A DNA stretch of 24,397 bases from a virus. Shown one piece after another: positions 14,301-21,439 of this stretch. The stretch lies in the IMG/VR virus record IMGVR_UViG_3300042505_000192, positions 1-24,397 of that record. One strand, written 5' to 3'. The position numbers and the translations under genes are program-made. The notes under the pieces are model-generated. The model was not told the DNA's origin and ran no database searches. It was given only the letters and a program-made list of their open reading frames with translations. How positions within the stretch are numbered: the first letter of the stretch is position 1; the number at the start of each line of letters is the position of its first letter.

Positions 14301-15397
14301 CAAACACCATCACAGTCAACATCACCTCCGTGATTGGGTCCGGTTCTAGTGCTGCATGGGACATAACTACACGAAATACATGTAATGCGATTTTTGCTTT
14401 ATCTGGCAATGAATCAGAATGCGTAATCAGTCAAATAAACCCAGAACATAGCTTATTTACGCAAGCGGCTGTAATTTTTGACGGAGTTAACGCGCTCTCG
14501 GCTAACGCAATTCATTTGGAGCAAGTAACGCCAACAGCAAACAATTTGCCGTTTATATACACGAATGCTTCATCTGGCGTTATAAGCGCATTAACATTTT
14601 TGGGTAACTGGTATCCTCGATATCCAGTCCCTACAACTACTGGCAACAGTATTTTCCAATGTAATTCATCATATAATACTTATGGTGGAACCAATAACAC
14701 GCTGACAGCCAATTACTTTAATATTGGTGAGTTTTACATCGCAAATAGTGCAACAACATTAAGCTGGACCATGTTTGCGCGTGGCACAGATAATGGCCCC
14801 ATGTATATTGCGGTTGGCGGTTATCAATATACGCCAAACGATAATTACTATGCAGCATTCCCAACTAGCGGCAATCTCACTTTCTTAGATCAGGGGCAAA
14901 ATGCCAATTTTGGTTCGCCAGACCGTACTACTGTTGGTACGCAGAGATTTATAAATAATGTTTTTTCTGCTTATTCTGGAACAATAGTAACCTCTCAGCG
15001 ACAAACTGACGGAACGCATTACGGGTTTCTTTCTCCAACGGGAGTGTTGGCTGGACAAATTTTTACGGTTGGAACATCTACAACCTACGCCACATCGTCT
15101 GATTACAGATTAAAGTCTCAGGTTGAACCATTAAGCAATGGAGCAGAAACGATTTTAGCGTTACGACCCAAGAAATTCTTAATGGAAGGAATGGCCTATA
15201 AAATTGGCGGGTTTCTCGCTCATGAGGTGCAGGATATTATGCCGGAAGCCGTAATAGGTGAAAAGGATGCTGTTGACGAGGACGGTATCCCGATTTATCA
15301 AGGAATGGACGCGACAAAGTTTATACCCAGCATCGTTGACGCTCTACAGCAAATCCTAAGCCGATTAGACGCATTGGAGAATGCTAACAATGGCTAA
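11333..15397 (+). CDS. Tail fibre/spike 2 with beta-helix region and self-cleaving S74 chaperone
   Basis: This 1354-residue protein is a large trimeric host-binding fibre candidate. Residues 1-250 carry repeats with the pattern G-x-LPYQ...NTTF, including AGTIPYQSSSNNTAF and LGQLPYQADLNSTSF. Residues of about 262-365 hold a common fibre module (VDGVALNNLDRVLVKDQGSP...GIYL). Around 760 a pectate-lyase-like beta-helix begins (INAALASAGFGGTIFLPAGT). The last 99 residues are an intramolecular chaperone of peptidase family S74: TSSDYRLKSQ with Ser1256 and Lys1261 as predicted self-cleavage dyad, then LRPKKFLM, GGFLAHEVQDIMPEAV and a C-terminal coiled coil. Cleavage after trimer formation should release the chaperone. 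The stop overlaps the next start as ATGGCTAA. Base composition becomes AT-richer after about 13,700. Confidence 0.93.
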   Translation: MANLGPLYQNQTYSNLLQIDGGLSADLKKVLDGDGNESGLSLSFTAASITGLVSESANNLYGGSAGTIPYQSSSNNTAFTTAGPVGYVLSSNGTLPPTWVNTIPFSSFSAQATNIGGGGLGQLPYQADLNSTSFVPAGTPGQVLVSGGLSAPFWSNSVPAAGTAGTANAVLGGVAGNLLYQSGVNTTSYVTNGLSGQYLRSQGALAPIWDTLTASDVGAVAADGSIAMTGNLNVGSNRILNVASPTIGTDGANKAYVDAAATGLKIKTACRAATTGNITLSGLQTVDGVALNNLDRVLVKDQGSPATNGIYLAVSGGPWTRTADADTWSELYGATVFITNGTVNASSTWAATIPSSGVLGVDEIRFALFGASASYTAGTGLNLIGSQFSLATPVTVSNGGLGVSTITGILKGNGTSAISTANAADIVGAIGATTVQNATTAATCTGNAGTATILATARTINGVAFNGSANISIEAGTPNTLSFSASGAGISPGGSWRGLTDVTVSYNSIGAAARDGSNVTSVTPWNIDIGGRAIGFASGIILPATQGGTGYGTGSPYIEGSLLYASTPTNVGLITPSAANDRVLLGGPTPAWGQVALNTTLVTGTLPIFRGGTNQTSFTANSAVFTDSTGGVLTSGTLPLTMGGTEATTASGARAKILPSYIGNSLRVLRVNSAASDVEWVNAPTGTVTSVTGTAPISVATGTTTPVISISDATTIAAGAMSAADKGKLNAVGNVANINTTGSTTNFLRADGTWQAPASSMYVTVAGFTTADINAALASAGFGGTIFLPAGTYSITSTINIQDRNVIGAGFNTILQGVSASLGAGNPMFVLSGIVTIKSLRAQFDVKPATATAGQYVIFRAGNGSNPLQRYSNIDSIWTYYCGTAFWNPTGLGSVFSTTFSNLRVEFFTYRGFDFNGTDRTGNIYSNIYLAAGIPFTQSNTSQTISTGSKTFTTTLAPNTTDFSVGQIVTVAQQTNALNAMYGAVASKTTNTITVNITSVIGSGSSAAWDITTRNTCNAIFALSGNESECVISQINPEHSLFTQAAVIFDGVNALSANAIHLEQVTPTANNLPFIYTNASSGVISALTFLGNWYPRYPVPTTTGNSIFQCNSSYNTYGGTNNTLTANYFNIGEFYIANSATTLSWTMFARGTDNGPMYIAVGGYQYTPNDNYYAAFPTSGNLTFLDQGQNANFGSPDRTTVGTQRFINNVFSAYSGTIVTSQRQTDGTHYGFLSPTGVLAGQIFTVGTSTTYATSSDYRLKSQVEPLSNGAETILALRPKKFLMEGMAYKIGGFLAHEVQDIMPEAVIGEKDAVDEDGIPIYQGMDATKFIPSIVDALQQILSRLDALENANNG

Positions 15398-16508
15398 GTA
15401 TTACACCATTGACCTACTGACCCCTCCCGGTAGCCAGCTAGGTTCTTGTGTTTATCAGGTATTCATCGAGAATACCAAGACACTGACCACGATCTATTCT
15501 GACGCTGCGTGTACTACTGAGATACCGCAACCGGCGGCTGTAGTCGATAACAACATCGCGTTTTATGTAGTCGATAACTCCATAAGCTACGATATCGTTA
15601 TCGGTGGCGGCAACCTTTGCCAGAACGCATGGATATACAATATCAAGGACCTTCCCGGCACTGTCTGGGAAATGGCCGACACGCTCTGGCAGAATAATAC
15701 GTCTGCATGGGCGGCTGCTAACCCCGTAGGCATCCTCCCGTCCTCAACCAGCAATGTCGGCCAGCTATACACGGGTTTGGACCTTGTGCGGGCTGCTATG
15801 CGGTTGATTCAGGTATCCGCCGTTGATACTGACCTAACGGCGGCTGAATTGGCTGACGGCATCCAATCACTGAACCGGATGCTGGATCAATGGGGCGTCG
15901 AGGAACTGATGCTGTATCAGGTCAAGCGTGAAGCCTTTCAGCTAAACGCTAACCAGAACCCGTACACGATCGGCCTGGGTGGGACATGGAATACCATTAG
16001 GCCCATTAGAATCATTGATGCTTATCTGACGCTAAACAACGGAAGCATTCCTGTTGATTACCCCATGCAGGTACTCAACTATGATGACTATAACGCTATC
16101 AGGCTGAAAACACTCAGCACGAACTTTCCTGGCTATATCTACTATCAGCCGTCTTTCCCTATTGGGGAAGTGTACATCTACCCGCTATACGCACCCAATG
16201 ACCCGTCTACACAAGGCCCAGCACTGATTACGCTGACCTCATGGACCCCATTACCGCTGATTACTGATCCGACCTGTTATATTGAGTTACCTCCGGGTTA
16301 TTGGGAGGCCATTGTATTCAATCTGGCCATCAGGATTGCGGAGGAATATCAGTTTGACATTAGGCCCACTACAGTCGCTTTAGCTCAGAATGCGCTCAGA
16401 ATCATTAAGCGCATGAATCAGAGAACTGTTACCTTACAGACTGACGCGGCGCTCATGTCAAGTAGGTTCTTGCGTTATAATATTTACGCAGATTCGACGG
16501 GAAGATAA
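15390..16508 (+). CDS. Tail accessory factor / head completion protein (P22 gp4-like) with extra N-terminal domain
   Basis: Residues of about 126-372 match the P22 gp4 family, which binds below the portal after packaging: TGLDLVRAAMRLIQV, ELADGIQSLNRMLDQWGVEE, a beta-rich middle, PPGYWEAIVFNLAIRIAEEY, and a helical end (ALAQNALRIIKRMNQR). P22 gp4 is about 166 residues; here the first 125 residues form an additional domain (IYSDAACTTEIPQPAAVVDN, then IAFYVVDNSISYDIVI) that looks like beta-sandwich modules of phage fibres. An ATG at 15381 is one base from GGAG; ATG 15390 is ten bases away and gives an eight-base overlap with the fibre stop, so I use it. The stop overlaps the next gene as TAATG. 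Fusion of stopper and fibre-like domain is unusual. Confidence 0.85.
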   Translation: MAKYYTIDLLTPPGSQLGSCVYQVFIENTKTLTTIYSDAACTTEIPQPAAVVDNNIAFYVVDNSISYDIVIGGGNLCQNAWIYNIKDLPGTVWEMADTLWQNNTSAWAAANPVGILPSSTSNVGQLYTGLDLVRAAMRLIQVSAVDTDLTAAELADGIQSLNRMLDQWGVEELMLYQVKREAFQLNANQNPYTIGLGGTWNTIRPIRIIDAYLTLNNGSIPVDYPMQVLNYDDYNAIRLKTLSTNFPGYIYYQPSFPIGEVYIYPLYAPNDPSTQGPALITLTSWTPLPLITDPTCYIELPPGYWEAIVFNLAIRIAEEYQFDIRPTTVALAQNALRIIKRMNQRTVTLQTDAALMSSRFLRYNIYADSTGR

Positions 16509-18412
16509 TGCCTACAACAACTGAACTCGCAATACTTGGACCGGGCATCTCAGGCCGGTCCAAGGCTATTTCAGCACAAAAGAGACTCAATCTCTATATG
16601 GAGGTCAGGCGCGATAATGATAAATCCGATCTTGTCGCTTACGGTACGCCGGGGCTATCTCCTTTTGTTGATTTCGGTAATCAGCCAGCTAGAGGGATGT
16701 GGTGGTTTGAGGCAATCAACACCCTGTTTGTCGTTGCTTATGACCAATTGCTTGAGGTCCGGGGTGATGGCAGCTACATCGAACGAGGAACACTAGAGAC
16801 AACGGCTGGCAACGTCAGTATGGCCGACAACGGCTTGCAGCTAATGATTGTGGATGGGGTAACTGGTTACATCTACACCCCGACAACAGGGGACCTTGCA
16901 TACAGCCGCACAGGTACGCTAGTCACGGTTACTGAGACGCTGCACACTCGCAAGGAAAATGAGATTGTAAACATCGAGGGTGATGCTAACATCCCATCCG
17001 GTGCTTACATTGTCTTCAATCCTCCATTTGTCATTGGGACTAATGCTCTCGTTATCGGTACTGAGTACGTCATCACGGTCCCCGGAACAGCTAACTGGAC
17101 AGCGCTCGGTGCTGATTCAACCGCTTACGGGACGGTCTTTACTGCAACCGCTACCACCACCACAGGCATTGGTACGTGTGTACCGGCTAATACATGGACC
17201 TTTTACACCGCAGCATCAGGTGCAGCGACGGGTGATATTAGAGTCGTTAACACCTTCCGCAAAATCACTAATGCTTACACTGGTGTTGATTTTCCTGTTG
17301 CTAATACCGTAGCATTCATTGACAGTTACTTTGTCGTCAACGTAACCGGCACCAAACAATTCTGGCTATCGGGTAATTACGATGGGTTCTACTGGGACCC
17401 CTTACAGTATGCTAGCAAAGAGGCGTACACTGACAACCTTGAAGCTGTTACAGTCGATAACGGCAATATTGTCTTACTTGGCACTATTTCACAGGAGTAT
17501 TGGCAAAATAATGGCGGCTTTCCGTTCCCGTTCGCAAGGATATCAGGATCACCGACCGACGTCGGTGTTGTTGCTCGCTGGTCTATGGCTCGCTGTGGTG
17601 GGATGCTTTTCTATCTTGGTCGCACCCGCCGTGGCAGCTTATCGGTTTTCAGCGTACAGAATTACGCCCCTACTGTCGTTTCTACCCCGGATTTAGATTA
17701 CCTCTTTAGCCAGTATCAGAATCCCGGCGATGCTGTTGCGTTTGGGTATCGTCAAAACGGGCATGAGTTCTATCAGATTAGCTTCCAGACTGAGGGGAAG
17801 ACATGGCTATATGATGCAAGCACTCAGGCATGGTCCGAACTATCATCCAATGGTGGCCGTCACTACGCTCAATGGGGAGCGCAGTTCAAGAATGAGATTG
17901 TAGTTAGTGATTATCGAACTGGTAAACTGTATAAACTGGACGCTAACATTTATACTGATGCTGGCGATACTATTGTTAGAGAGCTGATTACACCACACAC
18001 ATTCTCTACCAGCACGTTCAACAGACTTCACATCTACCGCCTACGGCTCGATATGGAGCAGGGTGTAGGTCTACCCCTATCCGAGTATCAATCATCTCAA
18101 GACGCGCTCGCTACTAACTTCGATCAAGCGCTGCTAACAGAGGATAATGCTATCATTCTCCTTGAATCTGATAGCACTGTTATCAGAGAGCGAACCAATC
18201 CTCAGATTATGCTACAGGTCAGCCGTGATGGTGGTTATACCTACGGAACAGAAATGTGGATCAGGATGGGTGCAATCGGTCAGTACCTCCGCAGAGCAGA
18301 ATGGAGACGGTTAGGCGTATCTCGATCTTATGTGTTCAAGTTCCGTATTACTGACCCGATAAAGGTGGTTATTATCGGAGCAGCGGCTTACATTGCAAGT
18401 GCGGCGAAATAA
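16508..18412 (+). CDS. Packaged-DNA stabilisation protein (P22 gp10-like) with inserted module
   Basis: The 634-residue protein resembles P22 gp10, the hexameric tail-tube piece below gp4 that keeps DNA in the capsid. Matching features are the N-terminal AISAQKRLNLYMEVR and GTPGLSPFVDFG, MWWFEAINTLFVV, IVLLGTISQEYWQNNGGFPF, KTWLYDASTQAWSELSSNGG and the C-terminal SRDGGYTYGTEMWIRMG with AEWRRLGVSRSYVFKFRI. P22 gp10 is 472 residues; much of the extra length lies at about 140-255, a Thr/Gly-rich beta segment with LVIGTEYVITVPGTANWTAL and GTVFTATATT, a module I recognise from many unrelated phage tail proteins. Start and stop both overlap neighbours as TAATG, implying coupled translation. A perfect 10-bp hairpin lies near the start. 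Confidence 0.87.
   Translation: MPTTTELAILGPGISGRSKAISAQKRLNLYMEVRRDNDKSDLVAYGTPGLSPFVDFGNQPARGMWWFEAINTLFVVAYDQLLEVRGDGSYIERGTLETTAGNVSMADNGLQLMIVDGVTGYIYTPTTGDLAYSRTGTLVTVTETLHTRKENEIVNIEGDANIPSGAYIVFNPPFVIGTNALVIGTEYVITVPGTANWTALGADSTAYGTVFTATATTTTGIGTCVPANTWTFYTAASGAATGDIRVVNTFRKITNAYTGVDFPVANTVAFIDSYFVVNVTGTKQFWLSGNYDGFYWDPLQYASKEAYTDNLEAVTVDNGNIVLLGTISQEYWQNNGGFPFPFARISGSPTDVGVVARWSMARCGGMLFYLGRTRRGSLSVFSVQNYAPTVVSTPDLDYLFSQYQNPGDAVAFGYRQNGHEFYQISFQTEGKTWLYDASTQAWSELSSNGGRHYAQWGAQFKNEIVVSDYRTGKLYKLDANIYTDAGDTIVRELITPHTFSTSTFNRLHIYRLRLDMEQGVGLPLSEYQSSQDALATNFDQALLTEDNAIILLESDSTVIRERTNPQIMLQVSRDGGYTYGTEMWIRMGAIGQYLRRAEWRRLGVSRSYVFKFRITDPIKVVIIGAAAYIASAAK
16535..16564 (+). repeat. Perfect 10-bp intragenic hairpin at the start of the gp10-like gene
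   Basis: CTTGGACCGG (16535-16544) pairs perfectly with CCGGTCCAAG (16555-16564) around a ten-base loop, 27 bases after the start codon. No T-tract follows. It might slow ribosomes or mark an RNA processing point; the role is unknown. Confidence 0.5.
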
Positions 18413-19392
18413 TGGGACTGCAAAAGCTTTTGGAAGATTACCGCAACTGGGCTAAGACTCAGGAGTGGAAAAACAAGAAACAGGATGAGCGTCTTTTCGG
18501 CGGTGATCCTGTTTTGCAAGAAGAATTTGAGAAATGGTCCGGTGGATTTAGCCCTAGCAATCTAGGCGGCGGCTTGTCCGGCATGGCTGGAATGATACGC
18601 GCCTCACACGGTAGCCCTCACGCCTACACTAAGTTTGACTTCAGCAAGATGGGGTCAGGCGAAGGAACGCAAGCATACGGGTATGGTGGGTACTTTGCTC
18701 AAGGGTTTGATAGTCCGGTGGCGGAAGAATATCAAAAAGCACTGCGAGATCAAAGCGCAGGAGCTATTGCAGATAAATTTTTAACAAACTGGAAAGATAA
18801 AGACAAAGCTGTTGAAAGCCTAACTCAGCTGATTGAAAGAAAGCGACCTGATTTTGAGGTCAGCTATCTAAAACCTTACGAAGATGCGCTTGAAATGATA
18901 AAAACTGGCGCAGAAATAAATTCAGATGGACACCTCTACAACGTCGAACTCAAATGGCCTGATGCTGCAAGAGAAGCGGCTGATCCACTAGGGGAGCATC
19001 ATTTGTTGGACTGGGATGCGCCATTCGCAAATCAATCAGAAAGCATTCAAGAACTACTGAAACAAAGTTATAAAAGTGTTTACGGAAACAGATCAGCAAT
19101 CAGACAAAGATTAAAAGAAAAGTTTGCCGCACAAGGAAAAGAATCGCCGCTTAGAGCAGAAATGTCACCAATAACCGGAGAACAGATATACAATAATCTT
19201 GCGTCTCAATTGGGATCAAGAGACGCGGCTAGTAAACAATTGGCAGAACTCGGCATCCCCGGTATCCGCTATTTAGACCCAGGCTCTCGATCTTCTGGTA
19301 CTGGCACCCGCAATTACGTGATGTTTGATGACCGCTTCCCGAATATCGTATCGAGGAACGGTGTAAGCCTTGCTGACTTGCTGCGCAAATGA
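18412..19392 (+). CDS. ADP-ribosyltransferase-like protein (ART-PolyVal type), stand-alone, in the virion operon
   Basis: The 326-residue product carries the signature of ADP-ribosyltransferases first described inside phage polyvalent proteins. Residues 64-80 read ASHGSPHAYTKFDFSKM, with the first-strand histidine in HGSPH. Residues 82-97 read SGEGTQAYGYGGYFAQ, the tyrosine motif of H-Y class enzymes. Then come LYNVEL (175-180), LLDWDAPFANQ (198-208), ITGEQIYNNLA (254-264), and ELGIPGIRYLDPGSR followed by GTRNYVMFDD (279-307). Such enzymes transfer ADP-ribose from NAD+ to a target. The N-terminal 60 residues are charged then Gly-rich. No signal peptide is seen. It lies between the gp10-like and fibre/needle-like genes with TAATG and ATGA overlaps, so it is made with virion proteins and may be packaged and injected. 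Its middle is A-rich compared with the flanks. Target and packaging are inference. Confidence 0.78.
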   Translation: MGLQKLLEDYRNWAKTQEWKNKKQDERLFGGDPVLQEEFEKWSGGFSPSNLGGGLSGMAGMIRASHGSPHAYTKFDFSKMGSGEGTQAYGYGGYFAQGFDSPVAEEYQKALRDQSAGAIADKFLTNWKDKDKAVESLTQLIERKRPDFEVSYLKPYEDALEMIKTGAEINSDGHLYNVELKWPDAAREAADPLGEHHLLDWDAPFANQSESIQELLKQSYKSVYGNRSAIRQRLKEKFAAQGKESPLRAEMSPITGEQIYNNLASQLGSRDAASKQLAELGIPGIRYLDPGSRSSGTGTRNYVMFDDRFPNIVSRNGVSLADLLRK

Positions 19393-20084
19393 ATTTCCCT
19401 AACGCTCCATTCCAGTCTGTTATCACAGAGGCTAGCGGTAAGCTAGCCTCTGTATGGTCGCAATGGTTTAGTCGCTTAGAGTACGTTATCAAGACGTTAA
19501 CAATGGCTGGTAGCACGTCTGAAAGGCCCACCAGGCAGCTTTGGATAGGGCAACGCTACTGGGATAGCACCCTGAACCAATTAGTCGTTTGGAACGGCTC
19601 CGAGTGGGTTAGTAGTGCTGTGGGGGCTTATGGGTCTTTCTATGATACGACTAACCAAGCAGCCACAAGCCCAACAGCCGCTTATGCTGTAAACTGTAAT
19701 AATACCGCAGAATCAAACGGCATTACGCTAGTAGACAGCAACAAGATTACGTTTCTGTATCCGGGTACCTATAACATTCAGTTTAGCTTTCAGTTCGTCA
19801 ATACTGCTTCAGCCGAGCATGAGGTGGATATCTGGTTTCGCTTTAATGGCGCTAACATTGATAACAGCAACAGCCGGTTTACTGTCCCAAGCAAACACGG
19901 GGCTATCAATGGACACCTGATTACAGCACTTAATTTCATCGTGTCTACAACAGCAAACAACCAGTATGTTCAGATCATGTGGTGTACAGATAGCACAGCC
20001 GTTTCAATAGAAACGCTTCCCTCAGACGTTGCACCGATTCGCCCAGCTACGCCCAGCGTCATCATTACTGCTCAACAAATATAA
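19389..20084 (+). CDS. C1q/TNF-like virion protein, tail needle or fibre candidate
   Basis: The 231-residue protein has a short helical N terminus (VWSQWFSRLEYVIKTL), a fibre-type WNG motif (IGQRYWDSTLNQLVVWNGSEW in two parts, about 53-73) and a C-terminal beta domain of about 150 residues. The latter has KITFLYPGTYNIQFSFQF, DIWFRFNGANIDNSNS and NGHLITALNFIVSTTANNQY, the strand pattern of C1q/TNF-like jelly rolls used as trimeric tips. In P22-type phages this position after gp10 holds the tail needle, and the Sf6 needle ends in a TNF-like knob; but this protein lacks the long coiled coil of gp26. Start overlaps the ART stop as ATGA, and the end overlaps the next gene as TAATG. A 12-bp perfect hairpin lies 36 bases into the gene. 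Confidence 0.7.
   Translation: MNFPNAPFQSVITEASGKLASVWSQWFSRLEYVIKTLTMAGSTSERPTRQLWIGQRYWDSTLNQLVVWNGSEWVSSAVGAYGSFYDTTNQAATSPTAAYAVNCNNTAESNGITLVDSNKITFLYPGTYNIQFSFQFVNTASAEHEVDIWFRFNGANIDNSNSRFTVPSKHGAINGHLITALNFIVSTTANNQYVQIMWCTDSTAVSIETLPSDVAPIRPATPSVIITAQQI
19425..19453 (+). repeat. Perfect 12-bp intragenic hairpin after the ART gene
   Basis: ACAGAGGCTAGC (19425-19436) pairs perfectly with GCTAGCCTCTGT (19442-19453) around a GGTAA loop. It encodes TEASGKLASV near the start of the needle/fibre candidate. There is no T-tract, so it is not a standard terminator. Confidence 0.6.
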
Positions 20085-20527
20085 TGCAAGAAATAACTAA
20101 CCCCGCAATCCAGCAAATATACGCTCTCAAGGGTGCGATGGAAGATCGTTTCGCAGACGGTAGCATGACAGAGGTTGATCCCCCGCTAGATCATCACTTC
20201 GCTAAGGGTTTGTATGGGCGCAGAATTTACTGCGCAGCCGGTACTACGGTAGTGACTAAAACCCACATGTCTCAGCACGTATCCGTGGCCCTACGCGGTA
20301 CGTGTACCGTTTTCGATCATCACGGTAACAAGTCTATCGTCACGGCCCCCGGTGTATGGGTGACTGATGCGGGTACTGTCAGGGCTATTTACTGCCATGA
20401 CGATGTTGAATGGTTAACCGTTCATGCTACAGACAAGGACAATGTAGACGACGTAGAACAAGAGATTTTTGCAGATACCTACCAACAGTATTTGCAACGT
20501 GTAACCCTGCTGGAGAAGCAAGTATGA
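20084..20527 (+). CDS. Cupin-like hypothetical virion-region protein (147 residues)
   Basis: Residues of about 45-115 have a cupin-like strand pattern: GRRIYCAAGTTVVTKTHMSQ, then HVSVALRGTCTVFDHHG, then IVTAPGVWVTDAGTVRAIYC. The order of a Gly/Thr turn, a His-containing strand and an LRG-x-C-x-V strand fits a small beta-barrel. Metal-binding and enzyme activity are not established. The C terminus is acidic then helical (QEIFADTYQQYLQR). It sits where P22 encodes gp14, a head-assembly factor, but I see no clear sequence likeness. It is joined to neighbours by TAATG at the start and ATGA at the end, so it is expressed with the ejection proteins. Confidence 0.65.
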   Translation: MQEITNPAIQQIYALKGAMEDRFADGSMTEVDPPLDHHFAKGLYGRRIYCAAGTTVVTKTHMSQHVSVALRGTCTVFDHHGNKSIVTAPGVWVTDAGTVRAIYCHDDVEWLTVHATDKDNVDDVEQEIFADTYQQYLQRVTLLEKQV

Positions 20528-21420
20528 CGGGTATAGCTATTGCTGGCGCTGGCGTTAGTTTAATTGGTACTGGTGTGCAGGCTGGCACAGGGGCTGCTGC
20601 GAGTAGCAAGGCCACAAAAGCGCAGAAAGAGATTGCAGAAATGCAAATGCGAAACCTGCGTGAAATATATGGCTTAACGCAGACGCAAGCCCAGCAATAC
20701 TACAATCAATACAATCAGTCCATGCAGCCCTACATGAAGCAGGGTGCATACGGCGCAAAGCGTGAACGCGCTATGGCTGATATGTATGCTCAGAAATTGC
20801 CGGAGTGGATGAAGCCATACGGCATGGCAGAGTATGAGCAGTCTCCGCTCTATACGCCAATGGCGCGAAATCTGGCCGAGCTACAAGCGACTCCCGGTTA
20901 TCAGTTTGAGCTACAGCAAGGACAACAGGCATTAGCACAAACAGCGGCAGCGAGGGGCGGTCTACTGTCTGGCGCTCAACAACGGGCTGCTGGTAACTAT
21001 GCACAGAAACAAGCTGCGACAGGCTTCCAAAATGCTTGGCAGAGAGCACAGCAAGCCTATCAAGCGGCTTTTGCGCAGGACCAGTCCAGCAAGGCGCAAC
21101 AGGCTGGAATGGTATCAGGCGGCGCTGGTTTGTACGGCGGCATGGCTACCCGGGGCGCTGGGGCTGCTCAGGCGGTAGGTCAATCTGGCGTCGGGATGGC
21201 GCTGGATCTCGGTAGGCTTGGTGCTGGCATTGCGGGTGAACAGAATCAGGCCATGCAGGGCTATGGAGACGCTCGCTCTGCTAACGCCTACGGACAAGCT
21301 GGGGCTATCAATCAGGGCGTCCAAGGATTATTGGGCGCTGGCCTGTCTATCTATGACCGATATAGAACAGGCGGGAGTGGTGCTGGTGGGTTCAGCGGTC
21401 CTTATGGACCAAACAACTAA
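20524..21420 (+). CDS. DNA ejection (transfer) protein 1
   Basis: This 298-residue protein is the first of three consecutive ejection-type genes, matching the gp7-gp20-gp16 block of P22. It has a Gly/Ala-rich hydrophobic N terminus (ITGIAIAGAGVSLIG-like, residues 2-20), a Gln-rich helical middle, and the characteristic TPGYQFELQQGQQALAQTAA stretch near residue 123 followed by RGGLLSGAQQRA. The C-terminal third is Gly/Ala-rich. Such proteins leave the capsid with DNA and form a conduit across the cell envelope. The frame is open upstream to 20410, but GGAG at 20512-20515 and the ATGA overlap with the preceding stop fix the start at 20524. Confidence 0.85.
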   Translation: MTGIAIAGAGVSLIGTGVQAGTGAAASSKATKAQKEIAEMQMRNLREIYGLTQTQAQQYYNQYNQSMQPYMKQGAYGAKRERAMADMYAQKLPEWMKPYGMAEYEQSPLYTPMARNLAELQATPGYQFELQQGQQALAQTAAARGGLLSGAQQRAAGNYAQKQAATGFQNAWQRAQQAYQAAFAQDQSSKAQQAGMVSGGAGLYGGMATRGAGAAQAVGQSGVGMALDLGRLGAGIAGEQNQAMQGYGDARSANAYGQAGAINQGVQGLLGAGLSIYDRYRTGGSGAGGFSGPYGPNN

Positions 21421-21439
21421 TTGAATATAGGTAACTCAC

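Noticed and set aside
20410-20523. Earlier ATG for ejection protein 1 at 20410
   Set aside because: It would overlap the cupin-like gene by over 100 bases; ATG 20524 has GGAG at good distance and the expected hydrophobic N terminus.
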